Shown here: one piece after another, positions 53,215-62,061 of the stretch
Layout of the letters: every line of letters starts with the position of its first letter
Numbering within the stretch: position 1 is the stretch's first letter
Origin: Longitalea arenae
Lineage (GTDB): Bacteria > Bacteroidota > Bacteroidia > Chitinophagales > Chitinophagaceae
Assembly: GCF_016924755.1 (NCBI RefSeq)
Contig: NZ_JAFFJX010000006.1
Coordinates: 338,592 to 402,591, forward strand
Reading direction: 5' to 3'
Length of the DNA stretch: 64,000 bases
Notes under the pieces: model-generated
What the model saw: the letters and a program-made list of their open reading frames with translations, nothing else
What the model was told of the DNA's origin: nothing
Databases searched by the model: none
Program-made: the position numbers and the translations under genes

Positions 53215-55068
53215 ATGGAAAAGAGTATGCTTGCAAACAACCGTTCGGGCGATGTCATTCTGCTATCGGTCGAAAGAAGATCAGGCATCATAAAAGGCAT
53301 CTGGCCGCTCGGCGCCACGCTGCATGGCGTGGCCGGCAAACGGTGTTTAGGCAGGAAGATCCAGTCCTTTCTCAGTCATGCGGCTACAATGGCTCTTAAA
53401 AAAGCCGTATCGAAAAAAAACAAAGAGGCCGATACTCCGCTCCCGCTGGAATTCCATTCCAAAAAATCAGCACCAGCCACTTATAACTGTTCTGTATGGC
53501 ATATGCGCAAACAAGCGTTCGTACTGGTAATACATCAACCAGTAAACCAGGAGGCTGCAGCTGCGGTGACTGAATTTATCGCGAGAGAAGAAGCAGAAAA
53601 ATTGGTACGGGAAGCAGAAGATAAGTTCAAACGCATTATTGAAAAGATAACCATGCCCATTGCTGCGTACGAAATACATCTGCCCAAGCGCTTTGCGTTC
53701 ATGAATCCCAAATTCACCGAATGGTTTGGCTATACCATCGAGGACCTTCCCGATATGGATCGCTGGCGGGAACTTGCGTTCCGCGATGAAACCTATTTTC
53801 TGCAAATGCAAAAGCAATGGCAAACTGAATTATATAAAGTGCATAGCGGTGAAAAGCCCGAAAGCGGGCCGATAGATGTAACTGTATATTGCAAAGACGG
53901 CACCATAAAAGACCTGGAACTGTCGCTGACAACAGATGAAAATCTTTGTTATATAACATTTAATGATGTTACTGAACGCAATGCCATCTTAAGGACCCTG
54001 CGGGAGAACGAGCGGCATTTCAGGAACATCTCCGAACAATTACCCATTCCCATTTGTGTATTTAGTGACAAAGGCGAAACCCGGTTCCTGAACCAGGCGT
54101 TTATCGATACGTTTGGTTATGGTAAAGAAGATATTCCTACCCGGAAGGACTGGCTGTTAAAAGCGTATCCGGACATTAATTACCGGCAAGAGATAAAGGC
54201 CACCCGCGAGTCGGTAAAACAAACGCATCAGAAAAGCGGCACATTGGTTAAGCATTATGAGGTCACGTGTAAGGATGGGTCGAAAAAGAAAGTGGAATTT
54301 TTTGTGTCGGCCGGGCAGAAGAATATCTATATCGTCGCCAATGATGTTACCGGAAAAGTAATAGCCGAACAGGAGCTGAAACAATCGCACCGGCAACTCA
54401 GAGAACTATCCTCTTACCTCGAAAACATCAGAGAAGAAGAAAGGAAACATATTTCCCGGGAGATCCATGATGAACTGGGACAACAATTGACCCTGTTAAA
54501 GCTCGACCTGTTACAAATGACAAAAAAAATTAACCGGGAAGAAACGGAGCTGATCGAAAAAATGAAACAGGCCGATCAGTTACTGGCTGATACCATGCGA
54601 TCGGTGCGTAAGATAGCTACCCAGCTGCGGCCCAGCATTCTCGATAACCTGGGCCTGGTAAGTGCGCTGGAATGGCAAAGCCGTGAGTTTGAAAAGAACT
54701 TTGGTATCCACTGCGTTTTTGAAAGCCTTTTGAACGAACCTTATTTCAGCATATCTCAATCAAACGCCTTATTCCGCATATACCAGGAAGCCCTCACCAA
54801 TATTGCGCGCCATGCGGGCGCCACGCAGGTAGATGCGGTGCTGTCGCAGGACAATGACAGGTATGTGCTGGAGATCAGGGATAATGGTAAAGGCTTCACC
54901 ATGGATGATGTGGTGGACAGTAAAAAAACACTGGGCCTGAAAGGCATGCAGGAAAGAGCGCTGATGATTGATGGAGAGTTTCAAATTCAAAGCAGTCCCG
55001 GCCAGGGAACATATATTCAAATATCCATCCCTATACTAATCACTAACCAGGAAATAAACCAACTGTGA
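53215..55068 (+). CDS. PAS sensor histidine kinase, HisKA_3 (NarX-like) type
   Basis: 617 residues. A poorly defined N-terminal region (1-130) is followed by two PAS domains (about 135-260 and 265-390), each with a C-terminal cap such as YITFNDVTERN. HisKA_3 has His418 in SREIHDELGQQLT, and the ATPase shows IYQEALTNIARHAGA, IRDNGKGF and LGLKGMQERA. No membrane helix is present, so it is cytoplasmic. It overlaps the next gene by GTGA and forms a NarX/NarL-like pair with it. Confidence 0.93.
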   Translation: MEKSMLANNRSGDVILLSVERRSGIIKGIWPLGATLHGVAGKRCLGRKIQSFLSHAATMALKKAVSKKNKEADTPLPLEFHSKKSAPATYNCSVWHMRKQAFVLVIHQPVNQEAAAAVTEFIAREEAEKLVREAEDKFKRIIEKITMPIAAYEIHLPKRFAFMNPKFTEWFGYTIEDLPDMDRWRELAFRDETYFLQMQKQWQTELYKVHSGEKPESGPIDVTVYCKDGTIKDLELSLTTDENLCYITFNDVTERNAILRTLRENERHFRNISEQLPIPICVFSDKGETRFLNQAFIDTFGYGKEDIPTRKDWLLKAYPDINYRQEIKATRESVKQTHQKSGTLVKHYEVTCKDGSKKKVEFFVSAGQKNIYIVANDVTGKVIAEQELKQSHRQLRELSSYLENIREEERKHISREIHDELGQQLTLLKLDLLQMTKKINREETELIEKMKQADQLLADTMRSVRKIATQLRPSILDNLGLVSALEWQSREFEKNFGIHCVFESLLNEPYFSISQSNALFRIYQEALTNIARHAGATQVDAVLSQDNDRYVLEIRDNGKGFTMDDVVDSKKTLGLKGMQERALMIDGEFQIQSSPGQGTYIQISIPILITNQEINQL

Positions 55069-55694
55069 CGAAATTTTTAATCGCCGATGATCACAGCCTT
55101 ATCCGGAAAGGCCTGAGCACTTTACTGCGGGAAGAATTTCCCGGGGCAGAAGTTAGCGAAGTGACCGATTCGGCTGCCCTGCTCAGAGAAGCCGTGGTGC
55201 AAAAATGGGATCTGATCATTTCAGATATTTCCATGCCCGGCCGAAACATACTTGAAACCCTCCGTCAACTGAAAAAATTATTACCAGCCACACCGGTACT
55301 GATCCTCAGTGTACATCCCGAAGATCAGTATGTGGTACGGGCGCTGAAAGCCGGCGCCTCTGGTTACCTGAATAAAGAAAGCCATCCCGATGAGCTGATA
55401 AAAGCCGTGCGGCAATTGCTGCAGGGCAAGAAATATGTGAGTGCAGAAGGCGCTGAGAAACTGGCCGCCGCTTTTGGTGATGATCCCAATCAGTTACCGC
55501 ATGAGAAATTATCAGAGCGGGAATTCGACGTATTAAAGCGGATCGCTTCCGGCAAAACAGTATCTGAAATTGCCAGCTCGTTGTCCCTGAGTGTGAACAC
55601 CATCAGCACCTACCGGTCGCGCATACTGGAGAAAATGAATATGCAGAATAATTCGGAGTTGACGGTGTATGCCATAGAGAATAAGTTGATCTGA
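55065..55694 (+). CDS. NarL/LuxR-type response regulator
   Basis: 209 residues starting with GTG inside the overlapping GTGA. The receiver has DDH at 8-10, phospho-acceptor Asp54 in LIISDISMPGR, Thr/Ser in LILSVHPED and the Lys in GYLNKES. The LuxR helix-turn-helix (about 148-205) contains LSEREFDVLKRIASGKTVSEI and NTISTYRSRILEKM. Partner of the preceding kinase. Confidence 0.94.
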   Translation: MTKFLIADDHSLIRKGLSTLLREEFPGAEVSEVTDSAALLREAVVQKWDLIISDISMPGRNILETLRQLKKLLPATPVLILSVHPEDQYVVRALKAGASGYLNKESHPDELIKAVRQLLQGKKYVSAEGAEKLAAAFGDDPNQLPHEKLSEREFDVLKRIASGKTVSEIASSLSLSVNTISTYRSRILEKMNMQNNSELTVYAIENKLI

Positions 55695-56055
55695 AAATCT
55701 GACCGGTTACTGCCGGTTACCAGTTACCAGTTGCCGGTTACCAGTTCCCGGTTACCGGTTGCCGGTTACCGGTCTCCTGACTCGCAGAACCCTAGCCATG
55801 CAATCTGTGACTTGTAACCTGAGTGTCTTCCCCCGTGACCTGCAACCTGTAACCTGAGTGTCTTCCCCCGTGACCTGCAACCTGTAACCTGTAATACTTT
55901 CTTTAGAACGTGCTCTTCCTCCTTATCGTGAACTTTGTTTTGTAGTATAAACAATGACAACCAGTAATTGTCATCCTGACAAAAAAACGACAAGTAACCC
56001 TATTGGCCACCATTGGTTGTTGTTGCAACTTTGCCCTTCAAACAAAAATGCATGA
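55695..56055. repeat. Two tandem repeat arrays between signalling operons
   Basis: 55701-55772 is an array of 7-bp units such as gttacca, gttgccg, gttcccg and gttaccg, without strong decay. 55814-55893 holds a 35-bp unit (starting gtaacctgag, containing gtgtcttccccc) in just over two copies, itself built of gtgacct, gcaacct and gtaacct heptamers. The remainder up to 56055 has CAACTTTG at about 56025, a 7-of-8 match to the -7 element of the next gene. Confidence 0.75.
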
Positions 56056-56445
56056 ATGAAGCAATCACTCTGTATCCTCTTAATAGATGATTCGGCCTTA
56101 TTCATTCATCGCATCAAACAACTGCTTTCTGAACGTTATAATAATGTCTCCATAGCGATCGCCGGCTGCTATGAAGATGCCCTAACGATGTTCGCCCGAG
56201 AAACACCGCATTTGATCTTCCTGGATATCAACCTGCCAGACAGGAGCGGTATTGACCTGCTGGTAAAATTCAGGGAAATGAACAGGCATGTGACGATCGT
56301 CATGCTTACCAATAACGACCCTGGTGAATATTTGGAAACATGCATGCGCCTTGGAGCAGATTACTATGTAGAGAAGTCTATGGGGTTCGACTCCATTACA
56401 GGCATAACAGATAAGGCCCTGGAAAGCCTTCTAAAACAAAAGTAA
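56056..56445 (+). CDS. Receiver-only response regulator
   Basis: 129 residues, a lone receiver. DD at 11-12, phospho-acceptor Asp57 in LIFLDINLPDRSG, Thr in VMLTNND, Lys in YYVEKSMGF. The kinase gene follows 8 bp later on the same strand and is its natural partner. No output domain is present, so it must act through protein contact or a relay. Confidence 0.92.
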   Translation: MKQSLCILLIDDSALFIHRIKQLLSERYNNVSIAIAGCYEDALTMFARETPHLIFLDINLPDRSGIDLLVKFREMNRHVTIVMLTNNDPGEYLETCMRLGADYYVEKSMGFDSITGITDKALESLLKQK

Positions 56446-56453
56446 AACCAGCT

Positions 56454-57494
56454 ATGAACATGAGTGACGGATGGTCACCTCATTGTCCGCCCGCGGGCGG
56501 ACAGGAATCGGTGTACTATGCAATCATTGACCAGGAAGGCCGGATCTTATCTATGAACACGGCCATGAACGAAGCTTTTGGCCCCGGATCCAGCCGGCAG
56601 TTGGATCATTTTCAATCCCTGTTATCAGAAACTGACCGGGAATTATTCACTACCCTATTGACAAATAACGACCCTGCCCTGCAATCTTTCCCTGTTAATC
56701 TGTACACCAATACCGGCCCTGATCAATTGACATTTAAATGGTCTTTTTTTCAGCTTATATCCGGAAAAGAAGACAAGGGCTATATCCTCTGCGCGGGATC
56801 CAGCGATGAGAACGCCTTTAGCGCCGAAAATACCGCCCCCCTGAAACAAGACGCAACGCAAAAAGACCAGCAATCCGCCCTTTCCGGCATGTTGATCCGC
56901 ATGCTGGACCATGAACGGCTGATGATCGGACAGGAACTACATGATAATGTGAACCAGCTGCTTTGTACCGCTAAACTGCACCTCGACCTGCTGCAGGTGT
57001 ATAAGGCTGATAATCAAAAAGCAAAAGACATTACTATTCAGCTGCTCAAGGAAGCAATAGATGAGATCAAGAAGTTATCGCGTGGAATGGTACTGCAAAA
57101 ACTACAAAAGGATACCCTGCTTGAAAGTGTAAGAACTTTCATTGAAGACATCAGATCGGTTCACAAGATCAATATTGTTTTTGGCATCCATCAGTTCAAT
57201 GAGGAGCTTATTTCCGACCATAAGAAAATCAATATCTACCGGATCCTGCAGGAACAATTCAGGAATATCATAGAGCACAGCAACGCAAAAACCGTGGTCA
57301 TGACCCTCGAAACCGATGAAAGGCAGGTGGAACTGATCATTGACGACGATGGCATCGGTTTCGACCCCGGTCACATGGTAGATGGCATTGGCCTGATCAA
57401 TATCAGGGAAAGAGCCAGACACCTGCACGGCCACTGCGAGATCACTACATCGCCGGGTAAAGGCTGCCGGCTGCATATCACGATTCCTTTATGA
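56454..57494 (+). CDS. Soluble PAS sensor histidine kinase, HisKA_3 type
   Basis: 346 residues without membrane helices. A PAS-like domain (about 20-130, YYAIIDQEGRILSMNTAM) is followed by HisKA_3 with His163 in GQELHDNVNQLL and a compact ATPase with IYRILQEQFRNIIEHS, IDDDGIGF and GLINIRERA. It is paired with the receiver-only protein before it. A perfect 20-bp palindrome lies in the coding region near the start (56484-56503) and encodes part of HCPPAGGQ, outside the PAS fold. Confidence 0.9.
   Translation: MNMSDGWSPHCPPAGGQESVYYAIIDQEGRILSMNTAMNEAFGPGSSRQLDHFQSLLSETDRELFTTLLTNNDPALQSFPVNLYTNTGPDQLTFKWSFFQLISGKEDKGYILCAGSSDENAFSAENTAPLKQDATQKDQQSALSGMLIRMLDHERLMIGQELHDNVNQLLCTAKLHLDLLQVYKADNQKAKDITIQLLKEAIDEIKKLSRGMVLQKLQKDTLLESVRTFIEDIRSVHKINIVFGIHQFNEELISDHKKINIYRILQEQFRNIIEHSNAKTVVMTLETDERQVELIIDDDGIGFDPGHMVDGIGLINIRERARHLHGHCEITTSPGKGCRLHITIPL
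56484..56503. repeat. Perfect 20-bp palindrome inside a kinase gene
   Basis: tgtccgcccg is followed directly by its reverse complement. In RNA it would form a stable GC-rich hairpin about 30 nt into the coding region. Confidence 0.85.
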
Positions 57495-57624
57495 AAACCC
57501 ATACACGCTCAATTGCAAAACGCTGAACGCCGGACCGGTTGATGGCCGGCACGCGCAAAAAGCTGCCCGGGAGCATCGGGTAAAACACCCTTACCTTCTA
57601 TGCGCAGTAATTGAGCACAATTTT

Positions 57625-57659
57625 ACAAAAGCTTCTGATACATGATCAGGAGCTTTTGT
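57625..57659. terminator. Bidirectional terminator
   Basis: acaaaagcttctgat (57625-57639) and atcaggagcttttgt (57645-57659) pair at 14 of 15 positions around a 5-nt loop between convergent kinase and cyclase-like genes. Confidence 0.8.
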
Positions 57660-57663
57660 GCTT

Positions 57664-58731
57664 TTAACAAGGTAAGACTATTTCCTGCGCCAGCTTCCCG
57701 AGCTTTTTAAGCGATTGCTGCAAGCTGCGCTTTATTTTACTTTTACCGGCTAACGCTGGCAAATAGCGATTGATAAAATTATTTTTCCGGTAAATATCGA
57801 GCGTAACGCGGGTCGTGTTATCGCTTATTCTGTCGAGTGTAAAATAGGTGATATTATAGGTGTTCTCCTCCGTTTCACTGAACCTGATCTTATCGGGATG
57901 ATAATAATAACTGCTGCTGTAAAGAACGCTTTCACCAGCATCAGTGATACAACGGCAACGCATACCAATCCGGGGTAAGGGATGTTCAATATCCACCACC
58001 TTTAGTACGCCTTCCTGCCAGCTGCTTCTGTAGTTAAAATCACCGGTAGCATGGAACATGGTGATGATATCTTTATTATACTCCTGCGACATCGACAGGA
58101 TCTTTACGATCTCCGATTCATTCACCGGCTCCAGCGGTTCTGGTGGTAATTCTTCTTTCAGCTTACTTAACAATGTGTAGTGATAGGGGATCACTCCGGT
58201 CTCAGTTTCTTTATTACTGATATTCCAATGCATCCATTGCCGGATATCTTCCGGCTGACCGGGCAGCAGGTTATCGGTAACCAGCCAGTACTCATGTTGC
58301 GCTATGTCGTTCTTTAATAACTGATGCGCCACGATCACATCTTTGCCAATAAGTTTATTGAACTGCTGTACCTGGTACCCTGTAAATTCACCATAATGGG
58401 TGATCACCTTCAAAGTAAGCTGAATAGCGGCAGCACAGGCCGCACACTGGCAATAGCGCCGGCGGTCATAAGCGATCAAGCGCCGGTGAAAGGCGCAGAA
58501 CATATCCTCTACCTGCTGATACAGCGCTGGTAAAGCCGGCGGATCACCAAATTTGTAAAACAGGATGGCGTCGCCTTCAATCTCGGAGATCTGCAAACCG
58601 AGGTGGTTGGCATTGATCAACACTTCCAGCAATTCCTGAATAATGAAACGGCTGTGTTCAATTTCCGATTCAGAAACAAAACGGGTAAAACCGCTGATAT
58701 CAGGAATAAAAAGCAGACCGCGGTTGTCCAT
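57664..58731 (-). CDS. DUF2652 protein: class III cyclase-like domain plus SRPBCC-like domain
   Basis: 355 residues. Residues 1-190 resemble a class III nucleotide cyclase catalytic domain: IPDISGFTRF with metal-ligand position Asp11 and ISEIEGDAILFYK with Asp54. A Cys cluster, YCQCAACAA, lies in the middle. Residues about 200-350 look like a START/SRPBCC lipid-binding fold (FHATGDFNYRSSWQEGV, RVTLDIYRKNNF). DUF2652 is the matching family. Whether it makes a cyclic nucleotide is not established. It lies in a signalling neighbourhood, convergent with the soluble kinase. Confidence 0.8.
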   Translation of the reverse strand: MDNRGLLFIPDISGFTRFVSESEIEHSRFIIQELLEVLINANHLGLQISEIEGDAILFYKFGDPPALPALYQQVEDMFCAFHRRLIAYDRRRYCQCAACAAAIQLTLKVITHYGEFTGYQVQQFNKLIGKDVIVAHQLLKNDIAQHEYWLVTDNLLPGQPEDIRQWMHWNISNKETETGVIPYHYTLLSKLKEELPPEPLEPVNESEIVKILSMSQEYNKDIITMFHATGDFNYRSSWQEGVLKVVDIEHPLPRIGMRCRCITDAGESVLYSSSYYYHPDKIRFSETEENTYNITYFTLDRISDNTTRVTLDIYRKNNFINRYLPALAGKSKIKRSLQQSLKKLGKLAQEIVLPC

Positions 58732-58795
58732 TTTTTTCTTTAAAGTTACACAAATCCCAAGATCTCAGAAGCTCTTAACGGCAACCCGTCTGATG

Positions 58796-59173
58796 TATGA
58801 TTTCTGATTTCGGGATTTCGGGATTTATTGATTTCTTCCGGTTCAAAGCTTTTGATAAATCCCAAAATCCTTTATGATCTCTGATTTCGGGATTTCGAGA
58901 TTTATTGATTTCTTCCGGTTCGAAGCTTTTGATAAATCTCAAAATCCCAAAATCTCAAAATCCCAAAATCCTTTATGATTTCTGATTTCGAGATTTCGGG
59001 ATTTATTGATTTCTTCCGGTTCGAAGCCTTTGATAAATCTCAAAATCCCAAAATCCTTTATGATTTCTGATTTCGGGATTTCGAGATTTATTGATTTCTT
59101 CCGGTTCGAAGCTTTTGATAAATCTCAAAATCCCAAAATCCCCAAATCTCAAAATCCCAAAATCTCAAAATCC
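58796..59173 (-). repeat. Four tandem hairpin units built of gatttcgg/aaatccca octamers
   Basis: Units start at 58796, 58873, 58974 and 59059 (77, 101 and 85 bp apart). Each begins tatgat(t/c)tctgattt, continues as gattt-octamers, has a constant loop ttcttccggttc(g/a)aagc, and returns as aaatctca/aaatccca octamers that are the inverse of the left arm. Two of the three arm mismatches compared in the fourth unit would be G-U pairs in minus-strand RNA. The minus-strand YiaAB gene ends 3 bp away and reads into the array. Confidence 0.8.
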
Positions 59174-59175
59174 CC

Positions 59176-59595
59176 TTAGTCATTTTTACCTATTGCCTGT
59201 TGCTTATTGCCAACGGTTTTCGCATCGCGCGTATTTTTTTGTACAGCAATGGCGCCAAATAATGCGAGAATGAAAGAGAAGGCATAATATCCTTTTTCGC
59301 TGGGTAAGATGGCCGCATTCCATAAACCCACTACCAGTAATACAATGGACAGAATGCTGCAAAACCAGCTTACACCGTAATAGATGTCGGTAACCGGAAT
59401 ACCTTCCAGTTTGTCACGAACACTTTTTTGAACAGAGATAACGGAAAAAAGCCCGAACATTAAAACCGTAAAGTAATAGCCCTTTTCGTTCAGTTGCATT
59501 TCGGCGCGCCATAAGCCGATTAAAAATCCTGCCATACCGGCGCCAAGGGCAATCCACGAAGCCGCGATAAAGGCGTTTGAGGGTTTTTGGTTCAT
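59176..59595 (-). CDS. YiaA/YiaB-type inner-membrane protein
   Basis: 139 residues from [14 protein letters not shown]; the frame continues upstream but without homology. Two YiaAB two-helix units are present, [20 protein letters not shown] and [18 protein letters not shown], each followed by LxEKGYY. The function of the family is unknown. A repeat array follows the stop codon. Confidence 0.88.
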   Translation of the reverse strand: MNQKPSNAFIAASWIALGAGMAGFLIGLWRAEMQLNEKGYYFTVLMFGLFSVISVQKSVRDKLEGIPVTDIYYGVSWFCSILSIVLLVVGLWNAAILPSEKGYYAFSFILALFGAIAVQKNTRDAKTVGNKQQAIGKND

Positions 59596-59848
59596 TGGTT
59601 GTTTTTTAAGGTTAACTACAAGACCGAACGGGTAAAAATAGTAAAATAAAGATATATTCAAAACCCATAAATTCCTGCTAAAAAGCGACGGCCGGACCAA
59701 AATACCGGAACACATTGGCCACTGAAAGTGAATGGCAATTATACCATTTAATATAGTTACCTTTAACAGTGGCCTTTATACATAGTCCCCGTTGATAACG
59801 TTTATCCGCACTCTGCTCTATTTGTAAGTCATTCAAACGGTAACGATC

Positions 59849-61510
59849 ATGAACAACTACAAACAAATGGCAACTGCTTCGCTGCTGGTTGCGTCCCTGG
59901 TGTTATCGTGCAGGGAAACCCAGAAGCCCATGCTGGCCAAAGAGATCAGCGCCATCAATTTGAAAACGGGTAAGGTGGTGTTATGCGGCCCCGAAGATAA
60001 AGGTGTAGGTAAAGTATCATTTATTATCTCCGGTGACGACAGCACATCAAAACAATTTAATTTCGGCATTGCCCTCTTACATTCCTTTGAATACGATGAA
60101 GCCGAAAAAGTGTTTGCGCAGATCATTCACCGCGATCCGCAAATTGCCATGGCTTATTGGGGCGTGGCCATGTGTAACTTCCATCCCTTGTGGACACCAC
60201 CCGAACAGCCGGAACTGATAAAAGGCAATAAGGCATTGGAAATTGCCCGGTCAATAAATGCCAAGACCAACCGCGAATCGGATTATATTCAAGCATTATC
60301 TGCTTATTATAAGAACTGGGAAAAACTCGATCATCGCACCCGCTGCCTGCAGTACGAAGAAGCCATGAGAAAGTTATCGGAGAAATATCCCAACGATAAG
60401 GAAGCGGCGATCTTTTATGCGCTGGCGCTGGATGCAGCCGCGGATCCTGCCGATAAAACCTATACCAAACAAAGGAAGGCCGGACAAATTCTCAACAGCC
60501 TTTACCCCAATGCACCCTATCATCCGGGCGTTGTTCATTATATTATTCACACCTATGATTATCCGGAGCTGGCGCACCTGGCCCTGCCTGCAGCCGAAAA
60601 ATACGCATCGGTAGCCCCTTCATCGGCCCATGCCCAACATATGCCCTCGCATATCTTTACGCGGCTCGGCATGTGGGATGAAAGCATCGCATCGAACCTG
60701 GCTTCTATAGAAGCCGCCAGGTGTTATGCACAGAGCGCCGGCATCAAAGGTGTATGGGACGAAGAGCTGCATGCTATGGACTATGTAGTATATGCTTATT
60801 TACAGAAGAAAGACCTGAAAAGCGCCAAACAACAATGGGATCACCTGAATACTTTCAAAGAAGCCTCCCCGCCTAATTTAAAAGGCGCCTATACATTTGC
60901 CGCTATCCCTGTACGGTATGTACTTGAAAACAGGTTATGGAAAGAAGCGACAAAACTAACTACCACACCGGCCGGATTTCCGATGCAGCAATTTCCCTGG
61001 CAACGCGGCATCATCCATTTTGCCCGGTTACTCGGTTTTGTACACCTCGACCAGGTCGACAGCGCCAAACAAGAGCTCGGCATCCTGAAACAATTACAAC
61101 AAGAATTACTGGACAAACAGAAAACCTATTATGCCAACCAGGTAGCTATCCAGATCAACGCGGCCGAAGGCTGGATCTTATGGAAAGAAGGCAAACCGGC
61201 AGCTGCCCTGGAAAAAATGCAACTGGCGGCAGATATGGAAGACAAAACCGAAAAACATCCCGTAACGCCCGGTGAGGTTTTACCTGCCCGGGAATTGCTC
61301 GGCGATCTCTACCTCGAAATGAAAGCGCCCGAAAAAGCATTAGCGGCTTACCAGGCAAACCTGGAGAAACATCCCAACCGGTATAACGGCTTGCAGGGAG
61401 CGGCCCAATCGGCCAGTTTATGCGGCAATAAAGAGCTGGCTGATTTTTATGCCAGGCAGCTGCGAGCAGTAACGGCGGCTGACGGTAAATCGATAGCCGG
61501 CGCACCATAA
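59849..61510 (+). CDS. TPR-repeat lipoprotein
   Basis: 553 residues with a lipoprotein signal ending LVLSC (Cys21). TPR helices cover most of the chain (FNFGIALLHSFEYDEAEKVF, AAIFYALALDAAAD and later EWILWKEGK-like repeats). The conserved PGVVHYIIHTYDYPELA and HAQHMPSHIFTRLGMWDE are seen in a family of exported TPR proteins; the His pattern suggests a metal site, but no activity is known. It stands alone, followed by DUF5713. Confidence 0.82.
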   Translation: MNNYKQMATASLLVASLVLSCRETQKPMLAKEISAINLKTGKVVLCGPEDKGVGKVSFIISGDDSTSKQFNFGIALLHSFEYDEAEKVFAQIIHRDPQIAMAYWGVAMCNFHPLWTPPEQPELIKGNKALEIARSINAKTNRESDYIQALSAYYKNWEKLDHRTRCLQYEEAMRKLSEKYPNDKEAAIFYALALDAAADPADKTYTKQRKAGQILNSLYPNAPYHPGVVHYIIHTYDYPELAHLALPAAEKYASVAPSSAHAQHMPSHIFTRLGMWDESIASNLASIEAARCYAQSAGIKGVWDEELHAMDYVVYAYLQKKDLKSAKQQWDHLNTFKEASPPNLKGAYTFAAIPVRYVLENRLWKEATKLTTTPAGFPMQQFPWQRGIIHFARLLGFVHLDQVDSAKQELGILKQLQQELLDKQKTYYANQVAIQINAAEGWILWKEGKPAAALEKMQLAADMEDKTEKHPVTPGEVLPARELLGDLYLEMKAPEKALAAYQANLEKHPNRYNGLQGAAQSASLCGNKELADFYARQLRAVTAADGKSIAGAP

Positions 61511-61577
61511 AATAAATTCACCGTCTGTCCGTTATTGTACGTTTTAAAAGTTCGTAGCAATACAATTACCGACAGCA

Positions 61578-61931
61578 ATGAAAAAACAGTCAGATCTGAA
61601 GAACGAAAAGATCCAAGAGTATACTTTTTTAAACGACATGTACGAAGACGACTATTTTCCCACTGACCTGGTTGATAAAGGCAAGGAAATTTTAATTGAC
61701 CTCTGCTTTGAAATTGAAAGAACACATCCCAAAGACCTGGAAGAACTCTATGCATTAACACATGCGGCCACCGATAGATTCAATGACCTGCAGGACGAGT
61801 TTTATGAGAACGACAGTGAGATCGAGACCGTGGCCAGGGACGTTATTGGCGCAGACTTCAGTTTTATTGCTACTGCATACGGCTATAAGAATGCTGACCC
61901 CGAGGAACTGATTGCAACCAGGGACTGGTAA
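61578..61931 (+). CDS. DUF5713 family protein
   Basis: 117 residues, acidic and helical, with FLNDMYEDDYFPTDLVDKGK near the N-terminus and THAATDRFNDLQDEFYEN in the middle, typical of DUF5713. No signal peptide, membrane helix or catalytic motif. Function unknown. Confidence 0.82.
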   Translation: MKKQSDLKNEKIQEYTFLNDMYEDDYFPTDLVDKGKEILIDLCFEIERTHPKDLEELYALTHAATDRFNDLQDEFYENDSEIETVARDVIGADFSFIATAYGYKNADPEELIATRDW

Positions 61932-62061
61932 CGACAATGACTGTAAGGTCCGCCATAGAACCTGCATAACCAGTAACTCACATTGCCTGACCTGCCAGGT
62001 GCATTTCTACTTAGCCTTGTGCATGCTTACATGATGCATCTGACAGATGAGGCTCCGCTCT

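Noticed and set aside
55814..55893. Possible CRISPR-like direct repeats
   Set aside because: The 35-bp units are contiguous with no spacers.
58796..59173. Possible CRISPR array from four regularly spaced repeats
   Set aside because: Spacing varies (77, 101, 85 bp), the intervals are themselves repetitive rather than unique, and no cas gene is nearby.
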